Shown: positions 17,684 through 29,110 of the stretch, piece after piece
Layout: every line of letters begins with the position of its first letter
Position numbering within the stretch: position 1 is the stretch's first letter
Source of the DNA: Gammaproteobacteria bacterium
GTDB lineage: Bacteria > Pseudomonadota > Gammaproteobacteria > Granulosicoccales > Granulosicoccaceae
Length of the DNA: 64,000 bases
Assembly (NCBI GenBank): GCA_002746645.1
Contig: PDPU01000026.1
Location: forward strand, 1 to 64,000
Reading direction: 5' to 3'
Made by a program: the position numbers and the translations under genes
Notes under the pieces: model-generated
What the model was told of the DNA's origin: nothing
The model's input: the letters and a program-made list of their open reading frames with translations, nothing else
Databases searched by the model: none

Positions 17684-18222
17684 TGCAGTGGATTCTCGAT
17701 CATGCCCTGTGACTGCAGCGGAAACGGGCTGGGCCAGTTACCGAGCGTGACGCTGCCTTCGAGCGTGTAGGGCAGCTCCGTCTGGCCTGAGGCGACGAAG
17801 TCGCGCATGAAGTCGATGAGATCGCCGAGTGCCGCATCGAGTTCGAGGTCGAGACTGGCGCGACCTTTGGCGGGCAGTGTCACGCCACCCGAACTCCTGC
17901 CCGTGATGAATGCAGTGTCGGCAAAGCGTGCGACCAGATCGAGGCTCCTGAGCGGTAGATCGAAGTTGTTGGGGTTGCGCACGTCCAGCCGCACCGCGAG
18001 CTTCTGCTGATCGAGACTGAAGTTCAGCGGCTCGATGCGCGAGATGGAGACTTCCGGCGGCAGTGGGTCGCTGACGTTGAGCAGGTTGCAGCCGCCAAGG
18101 GTGAGGGTGAGGACGAGGCCGGGAACAAGGCGGGGAGCAAGGCCGGAAGCAAGGCCAGGGATAAGCCCGAAAATGAGCCCGGGGCGCGAGAACAGCGCGA
18201 GCAGTCTGAAGGTCGCGTTCAC
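17680..18222 (-). CDS. LEA type 2 (WHy-domain) lipoprotein
   Basis: This 180-aa protein has a long hydrophobic signal peptide ending in a lipobox (TLTLGGC, Cys near residue 44), so the mature protein should be lipid-anchored. The rest fits the LEA_2/WHy beta-sandwich: ISRIEPLNFSLDQQKLAVRLDVRNPN, LPLRSLDLVARF and the C-terminal LPYTLEGSVTLG. The start is GTG at 18222, overlapping the rsmE stop as GTGA. The signal peptide is made of repeated GLxx tetrapeptides encoded by a degenerate 12-bp tandem repeat. A stabilising role under stress is known for plant relatives; the bacterial function is unclear. Confidence 0.82.
   Translation of the reverse strand: MNATFRLLALFSRPGLIFGLIPGLASGLAPRLVPGLVLTLTLGGCNLLNVSDPLPPEVSISRIEPLNFSLDQQKLAVRLDVRNPNNFDLPLRSLDLVARFADTAFITGRSSGGVTLPAKGRASLDLELDAALGDLIDFMRDFVASGQTELPYTLEGSVTLGNWPSPFPLQSQGMIENPLQ
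18115..18186. repeat. 12-bp tandem repeat encoding the signal peptide core
   Basis: Six consecutive degenerate 12-base units of the AAGGCCGGAAGC type (plus strand) encode, on the minus strand, GLIF-GLIP-GLAS-GLAP-RLVP-GLVL. The hydrophobic core of the lipoprotein signal peptide therefore seems to have grown by repeat expansion. Each unit is four codons, so copy-number change would lengthen or shorten the core without a frameshift. Confidence 0.7.
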
Positions 18223-18962
18223 GAGAAATCTCCGCAGGTTGCCTGCAATGCAGCCAGCGCCGCCGGTGCAGCGGATTCGGTTCTGAGCACACGCGGGCCC
18301 AGCGACACGCTGCGGATACCGGCCGCGTTGGCCGCCCGGATCTCGGCCGTGCTGAAGCCGCTCTCGGGGCCGATGAGCAGGATGATCGGGTGGTTTGCTG
18401 CGGCGCTGGCCGCTCTGGTCAATGCAAGCCTGGCACCGGGTACGAGCATCAGCGGGAGGCAGGTCCGTGACGAAGCGCGGAAGTCGTCAAGCCAGGTCGA
18501 AAAGTGCTGTGGCGGTGCCAGTTCGGGAACGCGGTTGCGGCCGCTCTGCTCGCTGGCGCTGCGCGCGATGGCCTGCCAGTGCTCACGCTTCTTCCCGGCG
18601 CGCTTCGCGTCGAGTGCGGGGATGGCGTGTTCGCTGTAGATCGGCGCTATTGCTGCGACGCCGAGTTCGGTTGCCTGTCGCAGGGCGCTGTCCATGCGGT
18701 CGCCACGGGAGATCGCCTGCACGAGGTGAATGTCGAGTGGTGATTCGCCGTTGGCGGGGTGTCGGGCTGTAATGACGAGGCGAGCCTCGCGTGCCGTGCT
18801 GCCGGTGTCGATGACGGCAAGGTAGGTGCAGCCGTCGCCATTGAAGAGTTCCACTTCGGCACCGGCTGCGGCACGCATCACCTTCATGAGGTGATGGCTC
18901 GCATCCTTCGGCAAGGTGACCATGGCCTGTCCGGCGAGTTCGCCGTGGTGATGAAAACGCAT
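18219..18962 (-). CDS. rsmE: 16S rRNA (uracil-1498-N3)-methyltransferase
   Basis: RsmE methylates U1498 of 16S rRNA and belongs to the SPOUT knot fold. From the ATG at 18962 (MRFHHHGEL) the protein is 247 aa, the usual size, and aligns from its first residues with H. influenzae RsmE as I remember it. Key blocks are HLVQAISRGDRMDSALRQATELGV, ASEQSGRNRVPE, ILLIGPESGFSTAEI and the SAM-binding SLGPRVLRTESA. A GTG at 19040 overlapping the dnaG stop (GTGA) is an alternative, coupled start that would add 26 residues. Its stop overlaps the LEA lipoprotein start. Confidence 0.93.
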   Translation of the reverse strand: MRFHHHGELAGQAMVTLPKDASHHLMKVMRAAAGAEVELFNGDGCTYLAVIDTGSTAREARLVITARHPANGESPLDIHLVQAISRGDRMDSALRQATELGVAAIAPIYSEHAIPALDAKRAGKKREHWQAIARSASEQSGRNRVPELAPPQHFSTWLDDFRASSRTCLPLMLVPGARLALTRAASAAANHPIILLIGPESGFSTAEIRAANAAGIRSVSLGPRVLRTESAAPAALAALQATCGDFS

Positions 18963-19036
18963 GCGATGGGTGTCGCGGCGCTGGCCGCGATCGTCGTCGG
19001 GCAGCGGTGTCGCTGCCTTGCCGGTGGGTCTCGTGT

Positions 19037-20749
19037 TCACCGTCGTGTCAGACCGATGAGGCCGCGGCGCTGACCGGGTGGCAGATGCTCGCTCATGGTG
19101 CGGCTGCTCCTCTGGTGCAGTTGCCGGAGTACCTGCGCGAGGGCGATGGCTGCCGTATCGGTATCGAGTTCGCGCCCGTCGGGCCAGTAGGGGCGCGCGG
19201 CCAGCTTCTTCAGGTGCGGATGCGTCGGGTCGTCGCGAAATCGCTCCAGCAGGCGTGCCGTGGAAATGTCGGGCTCCTGCAGACAGAAGCCGATGACCTT
19301 GAGAAGCGTCGTGCCGCCGCGCATGTCCGGGTCGATGTCGAGGTCGTCGAGATCGAGCGTGGCGATCACGCCGGGTTCCTGCAGACAGAGTTGCATGGCG
19401 CGTGCACCAGGACTCAGTGCACTGTCGCCGCGCGTGGCAGCCGGGCCGGCGCGTCCCGCAGCGCCGAGTGGCCGACCAGGCATCGATCGAGTGGATCCCC
19501 CAAGGGAGAGACCGATCAGTGCTTCGAGCTGCCGCAGCGCGAGATCCTTGTAGACACCGGGCGGAATCGTTGCGAGGAGTGGCCGGGCCTTTTCCGCGAG
19601 CTGTGCCTTGCCGGCCATGCCCTGGATCGTGAGTTCGCTCTGCAGATGCTGGTAGAGAAAGTCGATGATCGACATGCGGCTCTCGAGCAGCGCCCTGAAT
19701 CCCGCGGCACCACGGCGCCTCACGATCGAATCCGGGTCTTCGCCGTCGGGCAGGAACAGGAACTCGGCCTGCCGCCCGCTCTGCAGACAGGGCAGGGTGG
19801 CCTGCAGCGCCCGCCAGGCGGCGGCGCGACCGGCGCGGTCGCCATCGAAACAGAACACGATCGAGGGCACCACCTTGTAGAGCATTTCGCTGTGTTCCTG
19901 GTTGGCGGCGGTGCCGAGAGTGGCCACGGCGTTGTCGATGCCATGATTGGCGAGCGCGACCACATCCATGTAGCCTTCGACCACGATCATGCTGGCGGCA
20001 TCCTGCGCGGCCCTGCGCGCTTCGGACAGGCCGTAGACTTCGCGGCCTTTGTGAAACAGCGTCGTTTCGGGAGAGTTGAGGTATTTCGGCTCCTGCTGGT
20101 CGAGCACCCGCCCACCGAAGGCGATGACGCGGCCGCGCCGGTCGCGGATCGGAAACATGATGCGGTTCCTGAAGCGCTGGTAGGGCCGCCTGCCGTCCTC
20201 GCCCTGGATCAGCATGCCGGTCTCGACGAGGGCTGGCACGTCGTTCGGAAAGGCCTTGATCAGCGCATCCCAGCCTTCGGGCGCAAAGCCGATGCGGAAG
20301 TTTCTCGCCGTTTCACCCGAGAGCCCGCGTGATTTCAGGTAATCGATGGCAGGTGGGTGCGCTTTCAGCGCCTGCTGATAGAAGCGTGCCACGGCGTCCA
20401 TGAGTTCGTAGAGCGGGCGGCTCGCGGCCACCTTGCGGGTCTGTTTCTCGTTGCGCGGTACTTCCATGCCGGCACGTTCGGCCAGTGCCTCGACGGCGTC
20501 GACGAAGTGCATGCCTTCGTAGTCCATCAGGAACTGGATGGCGTCGCCGCTCGCGCCGCAGCCGAAGCAGTGGTAGAACTGGCGGCTCGGGTTGACGTTG
20601 AAGGAAGGGGTCTTCTCGGAATGGAAGGGGCAGCGCGCGGTGTAGTTGACGCCGGCCTTCCTGAGCGTCACACGAGCATCGATGACATCGACGATATCGG
20701 TGCGCGTGAGCAACTCGTCGATGAAGTGTTGCGGAATCTGGGCCATCAT
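19037..20749 (-). CDS. dnaG: DNA primase
   Basis: DnaG synthesises RNA primers at the replication fork and works with the DnaB helicase. The N-terminal zinc finger has Cys40, His43, Cys61 and Cys64 (CPFHSEKTPSF ... FYHCFGCGASGD). The catalytic core shows GGRVLD, the Toprim motif MIVVEGYMDVVAL and FDGDRAG. The C-terminal part (about residue 430 onward) is the DnaB-interacting region and is rich in Ala/Gly near 425-455. The length of 570 aa is normal. Two adjacent ATGs at 20749 and 20746 are possible starts. The much longer open frame toward 22321 is antisense to fumC and not coding. It lacks its usual neighbours rpsU and rpoD. Confidence 0.96.
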   Translation of the reverse strand: MMAQIPQHFIDELLTRTDIVDVIDARVTLRKAGVNYTARCPFHSEKTPSFNVNPSRQFYHCFGCGASGDAIQFLMDYEGMHFVDAVEALAERAGMEVPRNEKQTRKVAASRPLYELMDAVARFYQQALKAHPPAIDYLKSRGLSGETARNFRIGFAPEGWDALIKAFPNDVPALVETGMLIQGEDGRRPYQRFRNRIMFPIRDRRGRVIAFGGRVLDQQEPKYLNSPETTLFHKGREVYGLSEARRAAQDAASMIVVEGYMDVVALANHGIDNAVATLGTAANQEHSEMLYKVVPSIVFCFDGDRAGRAAAWRALQATLPCLQSGRQAEFLFLPDGEDPDSIVRRRGAAGFRALLESRMSIIDFLYQHLQSELTIQGMAGKAQLAEKARPLLATIPPGVYKDLALRQLEALIGLSLGGSTRSMPGRPLGAAGRAGPAATRGDSALSPGARAMQLCLQEPGVIATLDLDDLDIDPDMRGGTTLLKVIGFCLQEPDISTARLLERFRDDPTHPHLKKLAARPYWPDGRELDTDTAAIALAQVLRQLHQRSSRTMSEHLPPGQRRGLIGLTRR

Positions 20750-20824
20750 CACAACTATACCGCCGGTGTGCGATGATGTGAGGCAGCACCGCAGCAGTGT
20801 CAACCAACCGAAGGAAACGTCATC

Positions 20825-22240
20825 ATGAGCAAGGCTTCCGCACCGACAACGCGGCAGGAAACCGACAGTATCGGCAGCATCGAGGTAGCGGGCGACCGTT
20901 ACTGGGGTGCGCAGACCGAACGCAGCATCCACAACTTCCCGATCGGTCGCGACACCTTCGTCATGGGACGCCCGATCGTGCGGGCGCTCGGCATCCTGAA
21001 GAAATCGGCCGCGCGCGCCAACGCCGAGCTTGGCGAACTCGACGCGGAGATTGCCGAACTCATCGTGCAGGCTGCCGATGAAGTGATCGAGGGCAAGCTC
21101 GACGACCACTTCCCCCTCGTGGTGTTCCAGACCGGCTCGGGCACACAGAGCAACATGAACTCCAACGAGGTCATTTCCAACCGCGCCATCGAGCTTGCCG
21201 GCGGCGAAATGGGCAGCAAGACGCCAGTGCACCCGAACGACCACGTCAATCGCGGTCAGTCGAGCAACGACACCTTCCCGACCGCGATGCACATCGCGAG
21301 TGTCCTCGAACTGCGCGAGCGCCTCTATCCTGCCATCGAAACGCTCCGCAACACGCTGGCGGAGAAGTCGGCAGCCTTCGCCGACATCGTGAAGGTCGGG
21401 CGCACGCACCTGCAGGACGCCACACCGATCACGCTCGGTCAGGAAATCGGTGCCTGGGTGGCGCAGATCGACGCGGCACTGGCCGAAGTGCGACATGCCG
21501 AAGAAGGCCTCTTCGAACTCGCCATCGGCGGCACGGCCGTGGGTACGGGGCTCAATGCCCATGCCGAGTTCGGCGACCGCGCAGCGGCCTGCATGGCCGA
21601 GGAAACCGGCGCGCCTTTCCGCTCGGCAGACAACAAGTTCGCGGCGCTGTCGGCGCACGACGCGATGACGCTCGTTTCGGCCTCGTTGCGAACCCTCGCC
21701 GGTGCACTCATGAAGATGGCCAACGACGTGCGCTGGCTGGCCTCGGGTCCGCGCAACGGCATCGGTGAAATCGAGATCCCGGCCAACGAACCGGGCTCCT
21801 CGATCATGCCCGGCAAGGTCAATCCCACGCAGTGCGAGGCGCTCACGATGGTGGCAACGCGTGTCTTCGGCAATGATGCCACGGTGGCCTTTGCGGGCAC
21901 CCAAGGCAACTTCCAGCTCAACGTGTTCAAGCCCGTGATGGTGCACGCCGTGCTCGAGAGCACGCGCATTCTTGCCGACTCGGCGCTTGCCTTCGAGGAG
22001 CACTGTGCCCGAGGCATCGAGCCGAACCGCGAACGCATCACGGACAACCTGAACCGGAACCTCATGCAGGTCACGGCGCTCAATCGCCACATCGGTTACG
22101 ACAAGGCCGCGAAGATCGCCAAGAAAGCCCATGCCGATGGCAGCTCTCTGAAGGAAGCGGCACTCGCGCTCGAGTACCTCACGGCAGACGAGTTCGATGC
22201 CTGGGTCGTGCCCATGGACATGACGCACAATCGAGGCTGA
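20825..22240 (+). CDS. fumC: Fumarate hydratase, class II
   Basis: This iron-independent fumarase interconverts fumarate and malate in the TCA cycle. It has the expected motifs: [55 protein letters not shown] and the superfamily signature [16 protein letters not shown] with the catalytic serine. The length of 471 aa is normal. AAGGAAA lies 8 bases before the ATG. It is divergent from dnaG across 75 bases, and its 3' end faces the TSUP permease across a spacer with 16-bp repeats. Confidence 0.96.
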   Translation: MSKASAPTTRQETDSIGSIEVAGDRYWGAQTERSIHNFPIGRDTFVMGRPIVRALGILKKSAARANAELGELDAEIAELIVQAADEVIEGKLDDHFPLVVFQTGSGTQSNMNSNEVISNRAIELAGGEMGSKTPVHPNDHVNRGQSSNDTFPTAMHIASVLELRERLYPAIETLRNTLAEKSAAFADIVKVGRTHLQDATPITLGQEIGAWVAQIDAALAEVRHAEEGLFELAIGGTAVGTGLNAHAEFGDRAAACMAEETGAPFRSADNKFAALSAHDAMTLVSASLRTLAGALMKMANDVRWLASGPRNGIGEIEIPANEPGSSIMPGKVNPTQCEALTMVATRVFGNDATVAFAGTQGNFQLNVFKPVMVHAVLESTRILADSALAFEEHCARGIEPNRERITDNLNRNLMQVTALNRHIGYDKAAKIAKKAHADGSSLKEAALALEYLTADEFDAWVVPMDMTHNRG

Positions 22241-22330
22241 TTCGCGGGATCGAGTCTCGGGGGTGACCCCGGTCGTGACCGGTGCTGGCGCGGCCGGGTG
22301 TTGCGCGAGCGGGCGCTGCATGTTCAGTTG

Positions 22331-22378
22331 CCGCGCTGGTCAAGTGCCGCGCTGGTCAAGTGCCGCGCTGATCAAGTG
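22331..22378. repeat. Three 16-bp tandem repeats between fumC and the TSUP gene
   Basis: The unit CCGCGCTGGTCAAGTG occurs three times without a gap at 22331-22346, 22347-22362 and 22363-22378, with a single change in the last copy. A looser copy precedes it. It lies between two convergent 3' ends. It shows no U-tract and is not an obvious terminator. Confidence 0.8.
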
Positions 22379-22390
22379 CCTGCCCGCTGC

Positions 22391-23161
22391 TCAGGTGCTG
22401 CCGAAGAAGGCGTCCCGGGCGAGGCTGGCGGCGAGCGCGATGCTGGTCGCCGCCAGCATGGGTCGAATCAGTGCCGCTCCCTTGTTGATGGCGAGTCGTG
22501 AACCAAGCCAGGCGCCGAGGCCGCTGCCGCACACCATCACGAGCCCGGCCTGCCAGATGACGGCGCCACTCGCCGCAAAGGCGAGCAGGGCAAAGAGGTT
22601 GCTCGAGACATTCAGGAGCTTGGCTTCGCCGACTGCACGACGCGCGCCCACACCGAGCAGCGCCACGGCTGCGAACGTGTACAGGGAACCCGCGCCCGGA
22701 CCGAAGATGCCGTCGTAGAAACCGATGGCAAAGGCCGGCCCTGCGGCGAAGGCAGTGCGGCTGATGCGCTGTTGCCGCTCGACGTCGTCAAGGCTCGGCG
22801 AGAACAGGAACCAGGCTGCCGCGGCGACGAGGAGGCCTGGCATCAGGCGCTCGAGCAGCGTGGTGTCGATGTCCTGGACGACCCGGGCGGCGAGCACCGA
22901 ACCCAGCGCGGCCAGCGCGCATCCCGGTGCGGCCGTTCTCCAGTTCACGAGGCCGGCACGCAGGAAGCTCAGGCTGGCCATGGCGGTGCCGAAGACACCT
23001 TGCAGCTTGTTGGTGGCGAGCGCTGCCACGGGCGGAAAACCCAGGGAAAGCAGGGTAGGCAACACCAGCAGCCCGCCGCCGCCGGCAATTGCATCAATCC
23101 CGCCGGCGACGAAGGCGACACCGGCGAGCAGTATCAGGCTTGCAACATCAAGTTCGATCAC
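22391..23161 (-). CDS. TSUP (TauE/SafE-type) membrane permease
   Basis: The 256-aa protein is predicted to span the inner membrane seven or eight times. It has the TSUP hallmarks: GGIDAIAGGGGLLVLPTLLSLGFPP at the N-terminus, VALATNKLQGVFGT, and the second-half repeat GFYDGIFGPGAGSLYTFA. The family exports or imports organosulfur compounds or small carboxylates, and the substrate here cannot be told. The start is GTG at 23161. It begins 12 bases after the gltB stop in the same direction and may ride on the gltB transcript. Confidence 0.88.
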   Translation of the reverse strand: MIELDVASLILLAGVAFVAGGIDAIAGGGGLLVLPTLLSLGFPPVAALATNKLQGVFGTAMASLSFLRAGLVNWRTAAPGCALAALGSVLAARVVQDIDTTLLERLMPGLLVAAAAWFLFSPSLDDVERQQRISRTAFAAGPAFAIGFYDGIFGPGAGSLYTFAAVALLGVGARRAVGEAKLLNVSSNLFALLAFAASGAVIWQAGLVMVCGSGLGAWLGSRLAINKGAALIRPMLAATSIALAASLARDAFFGST

Positions 23162-23173
23162 GCAGCCTGGCGA

Positions 23174-27655
<4,482 letters not shown>

Positions 27656-27830
27656 GCGTCAGGACAACAGTTGCCAGCCTGACAGAAATACCAGAGAGGT
27701 GGGGCAGGCGTCAAATCAACCACGCTCCAGCGGGCGGTTTTCTGCGCACAGGTGTTGTGAATGCAGCTTGTTCCTGCCGTCACACGGGCGCGATCAAGGC
27801 GGCATTGCCCGTTGCTGGTCGTGTCTGTCG

Positions 27831-28163
27831 CTAGCCGGAATCTGCGTGGTATTCCATCGCAACGCCCACCCAGAAAGCGGCTTGCGCCTGTGAAAGCGGT
27901 CCTTTGGCCACCAGCCAACCCGGTCCCATCGGGCGCCCTGTGCCCATTTCAGCTTGCCGTGTGTCGTCGCGGCTGAGCAAGCTGGCGCTCTGTGCGGGAT
28001 CGACGCGCACAAGCAAATCGCCGTTCTTTTGTGCTGCAACGATCATTCTTTCGTCGATCATGAAGGAGATACCGCCAAACATGGACACTTCGCGTACCGG
28101 ATGCCGAGCGGTAAGGGCCTTGCGGATGCGGTCGCATAGCAGGGATTGTTCGGGAGCAGGCAC
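27831..28163 (-). CDS. TfoX N-terminal-domain protein
   Basis: The 110-aa protein matches the TfoX/Sxy N-terminal domain: REVSMFGGISFMIDERMIVAAQKNGDLLVRV is the diagnostic stretch. The C-terminal domain of the full competence regulator is missing, so it is a stand-alone domain protein of unclear role. I chose GTG at 28163 because GAGG lies 7 bases upstream; a TTG at 28175 overlapping the MAPEG stop is an alternative. Together with the MAPEG gene and the IS4 remnant it sits inside an otherwise conserved damX-gltB neighbourhood. Confidence 0.83.
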   Translation of the reverse strand: MPAPEQSLLCDRIRKALTARHPVREVSMFGGISFMIDERMIVAAQKNGDLLVRVDPAQSASLLSRDDTRQAEMGTGRPMGPGWLVAKGPLSQAQAAFWVGVAMEYHADSG

Positions 28164-28171
28164 GGCGGTCC

Positions 28172-28561
28172 TCAATTCAGGGACAAGTACGCCAGAACAA
28201 CCGCGTATATCGAAAGCACAAGCAGCGTGAACATCGTTGTCGCCATGCCGACCATGCGCCAGCGGACATCGCCGGTCATGCCAACCCCATGCGCGACCCG
28301 ACCGAGGAGGTAAACTCCCGCGATAGTCGCCAGCAGCACTGAACTGCCTTTTGCCAGTTCCACAAACGCCGTCAGCAAAAGCACGAAGGGGGTGTATTCG
28401 ACGAAATTGGCCTGCGCCCGCATGGCCGCAATGATCTGCGGATTGCCTGCGTCACCGATCAATACATCATGCTTGCCGCGAAGCCGTGCGATGCGGATTG
28501 CCAGCCAGAAATTCACCAATCCCGCCAGCCCGGTAGCCGCCAGAGATATAGACAGAATCAT
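28172..28561 (-). CDS. MAPEG-family membrane protein
   Basis: The 129-aa protein has four predicted membrane helices and the MAPEG pattern: AIRIARLRGKHDVLIGDAGNP followed by RAQANFVEYTPFVLLL (the R-x-x-N-x-x-E glutathione-binding-like motif), then LLGRVAHGVGM. MAPEG proteins include microsomal glutathione transferases; the bacterial members are mostly uncharacterised. AAAGGTG lies 6 bases before the ATG at 28561, which supports that start over a GTG at 28570. The gene is followed closely by the TfoX-like gene. Confidence 0.85.
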   Translation of the reverse strand: MILSISLAATGLAGLVNFWLAIRIARLRGKHDVLIGDAGNPQIIAAMRAQANFVEYTPFVLLLTAFVELAKGSSVLLATIAGVYLLGRVAHGVGMTGDVRWRMVGMATTMFTLLVLSIYAVVLAYLSLN

Positions 28562-28735
28562 GGGGAACACCTTTCATCATTTGCGGCCATCACGCGCGCC
28601 ACTTGCAGAATAGAAGTAACACATGCAATCAGTGACCTGCAATCCAAAAGCAAGCAGGAAACAGAATGCACACCCGCTCCGATTGCCCTATCGCCTGTTT
28701 TCCGGGTTGCAGTCTGTCAAACGCAACCGGAACCA

Positions 28736-29088
28736 GCCATGTCCGAGTTCGCTCATGTCGCAAGGGCTGCCGTGATCGAATACTGCTCAACTCGATTCTC
28801 GACGCCGGTGACCATTGCGACGAGGCGCTCAAGGCGCTTTGCAAGCGGCGCTGGAATGTCGAGACCGATCTGCGATCACTCAAGGACAGTCTGCAAGCGG
28901 GAATCCTGAGCTGCCAGACACCGGCGATGATCATGAAGGAGCCTGGTGCACACCTGCCTCGGTACAATCTGTTGCGTCTGGTGATGGGCGAGGCTGCGGC
29001 GATGGCCGGGCGCGATCCTCACTCGGTCAGCTTTTCGCACGCGCTGCAGTTGTGCATGGCATTGCCCAACCACGACGCGCCTGCCGGC
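28736..29088 (+). pseudogene. IS4-family transposase remnant, C-terminal part
   Basis: A plus-strand frame reads VRVRSCRKGCRDRILL, ALCKRRWNVETDLRSLKDSL, QAGILSCQTPAMIMKEPGAH and LPRYNLLRLVMGEAAAMAGR. This is the end of an IS4-type DDE transposase, with the Y-[2]-R...W.VE.D...K signature ('RRWNVETDLRSLK', catalytic Glu). The N-terminal two thirds, including the first aspartates, are absent, and there is no proper start. No inverted repeats are evident. The rest of the spacer (28562-28735 and 29089-29110) holds nothing I recognise. It is a decayed insertion between damX and the MAPEG gene. Confidence 0.75.
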
Positions 29089-29110
29089 CGCGCTCCGAAG
29101 GGGGCGAAAG

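Noticed and set aside
20750..22321. A very long open frame extending dnaG to 1094 residues upstream
   Set aside because: The extension is antisense to fumC, a strongly conserved gene, and reads as low-complexity histidine- and arginine-rich sequence. The DnaG family start is at 20749.
22331..22378. The 16-bp repeats as a phage attachment site or integration scar
   Set aside because: No integrase, tRNA end or flanking mobile genes are present; the copies are simply adjacent.
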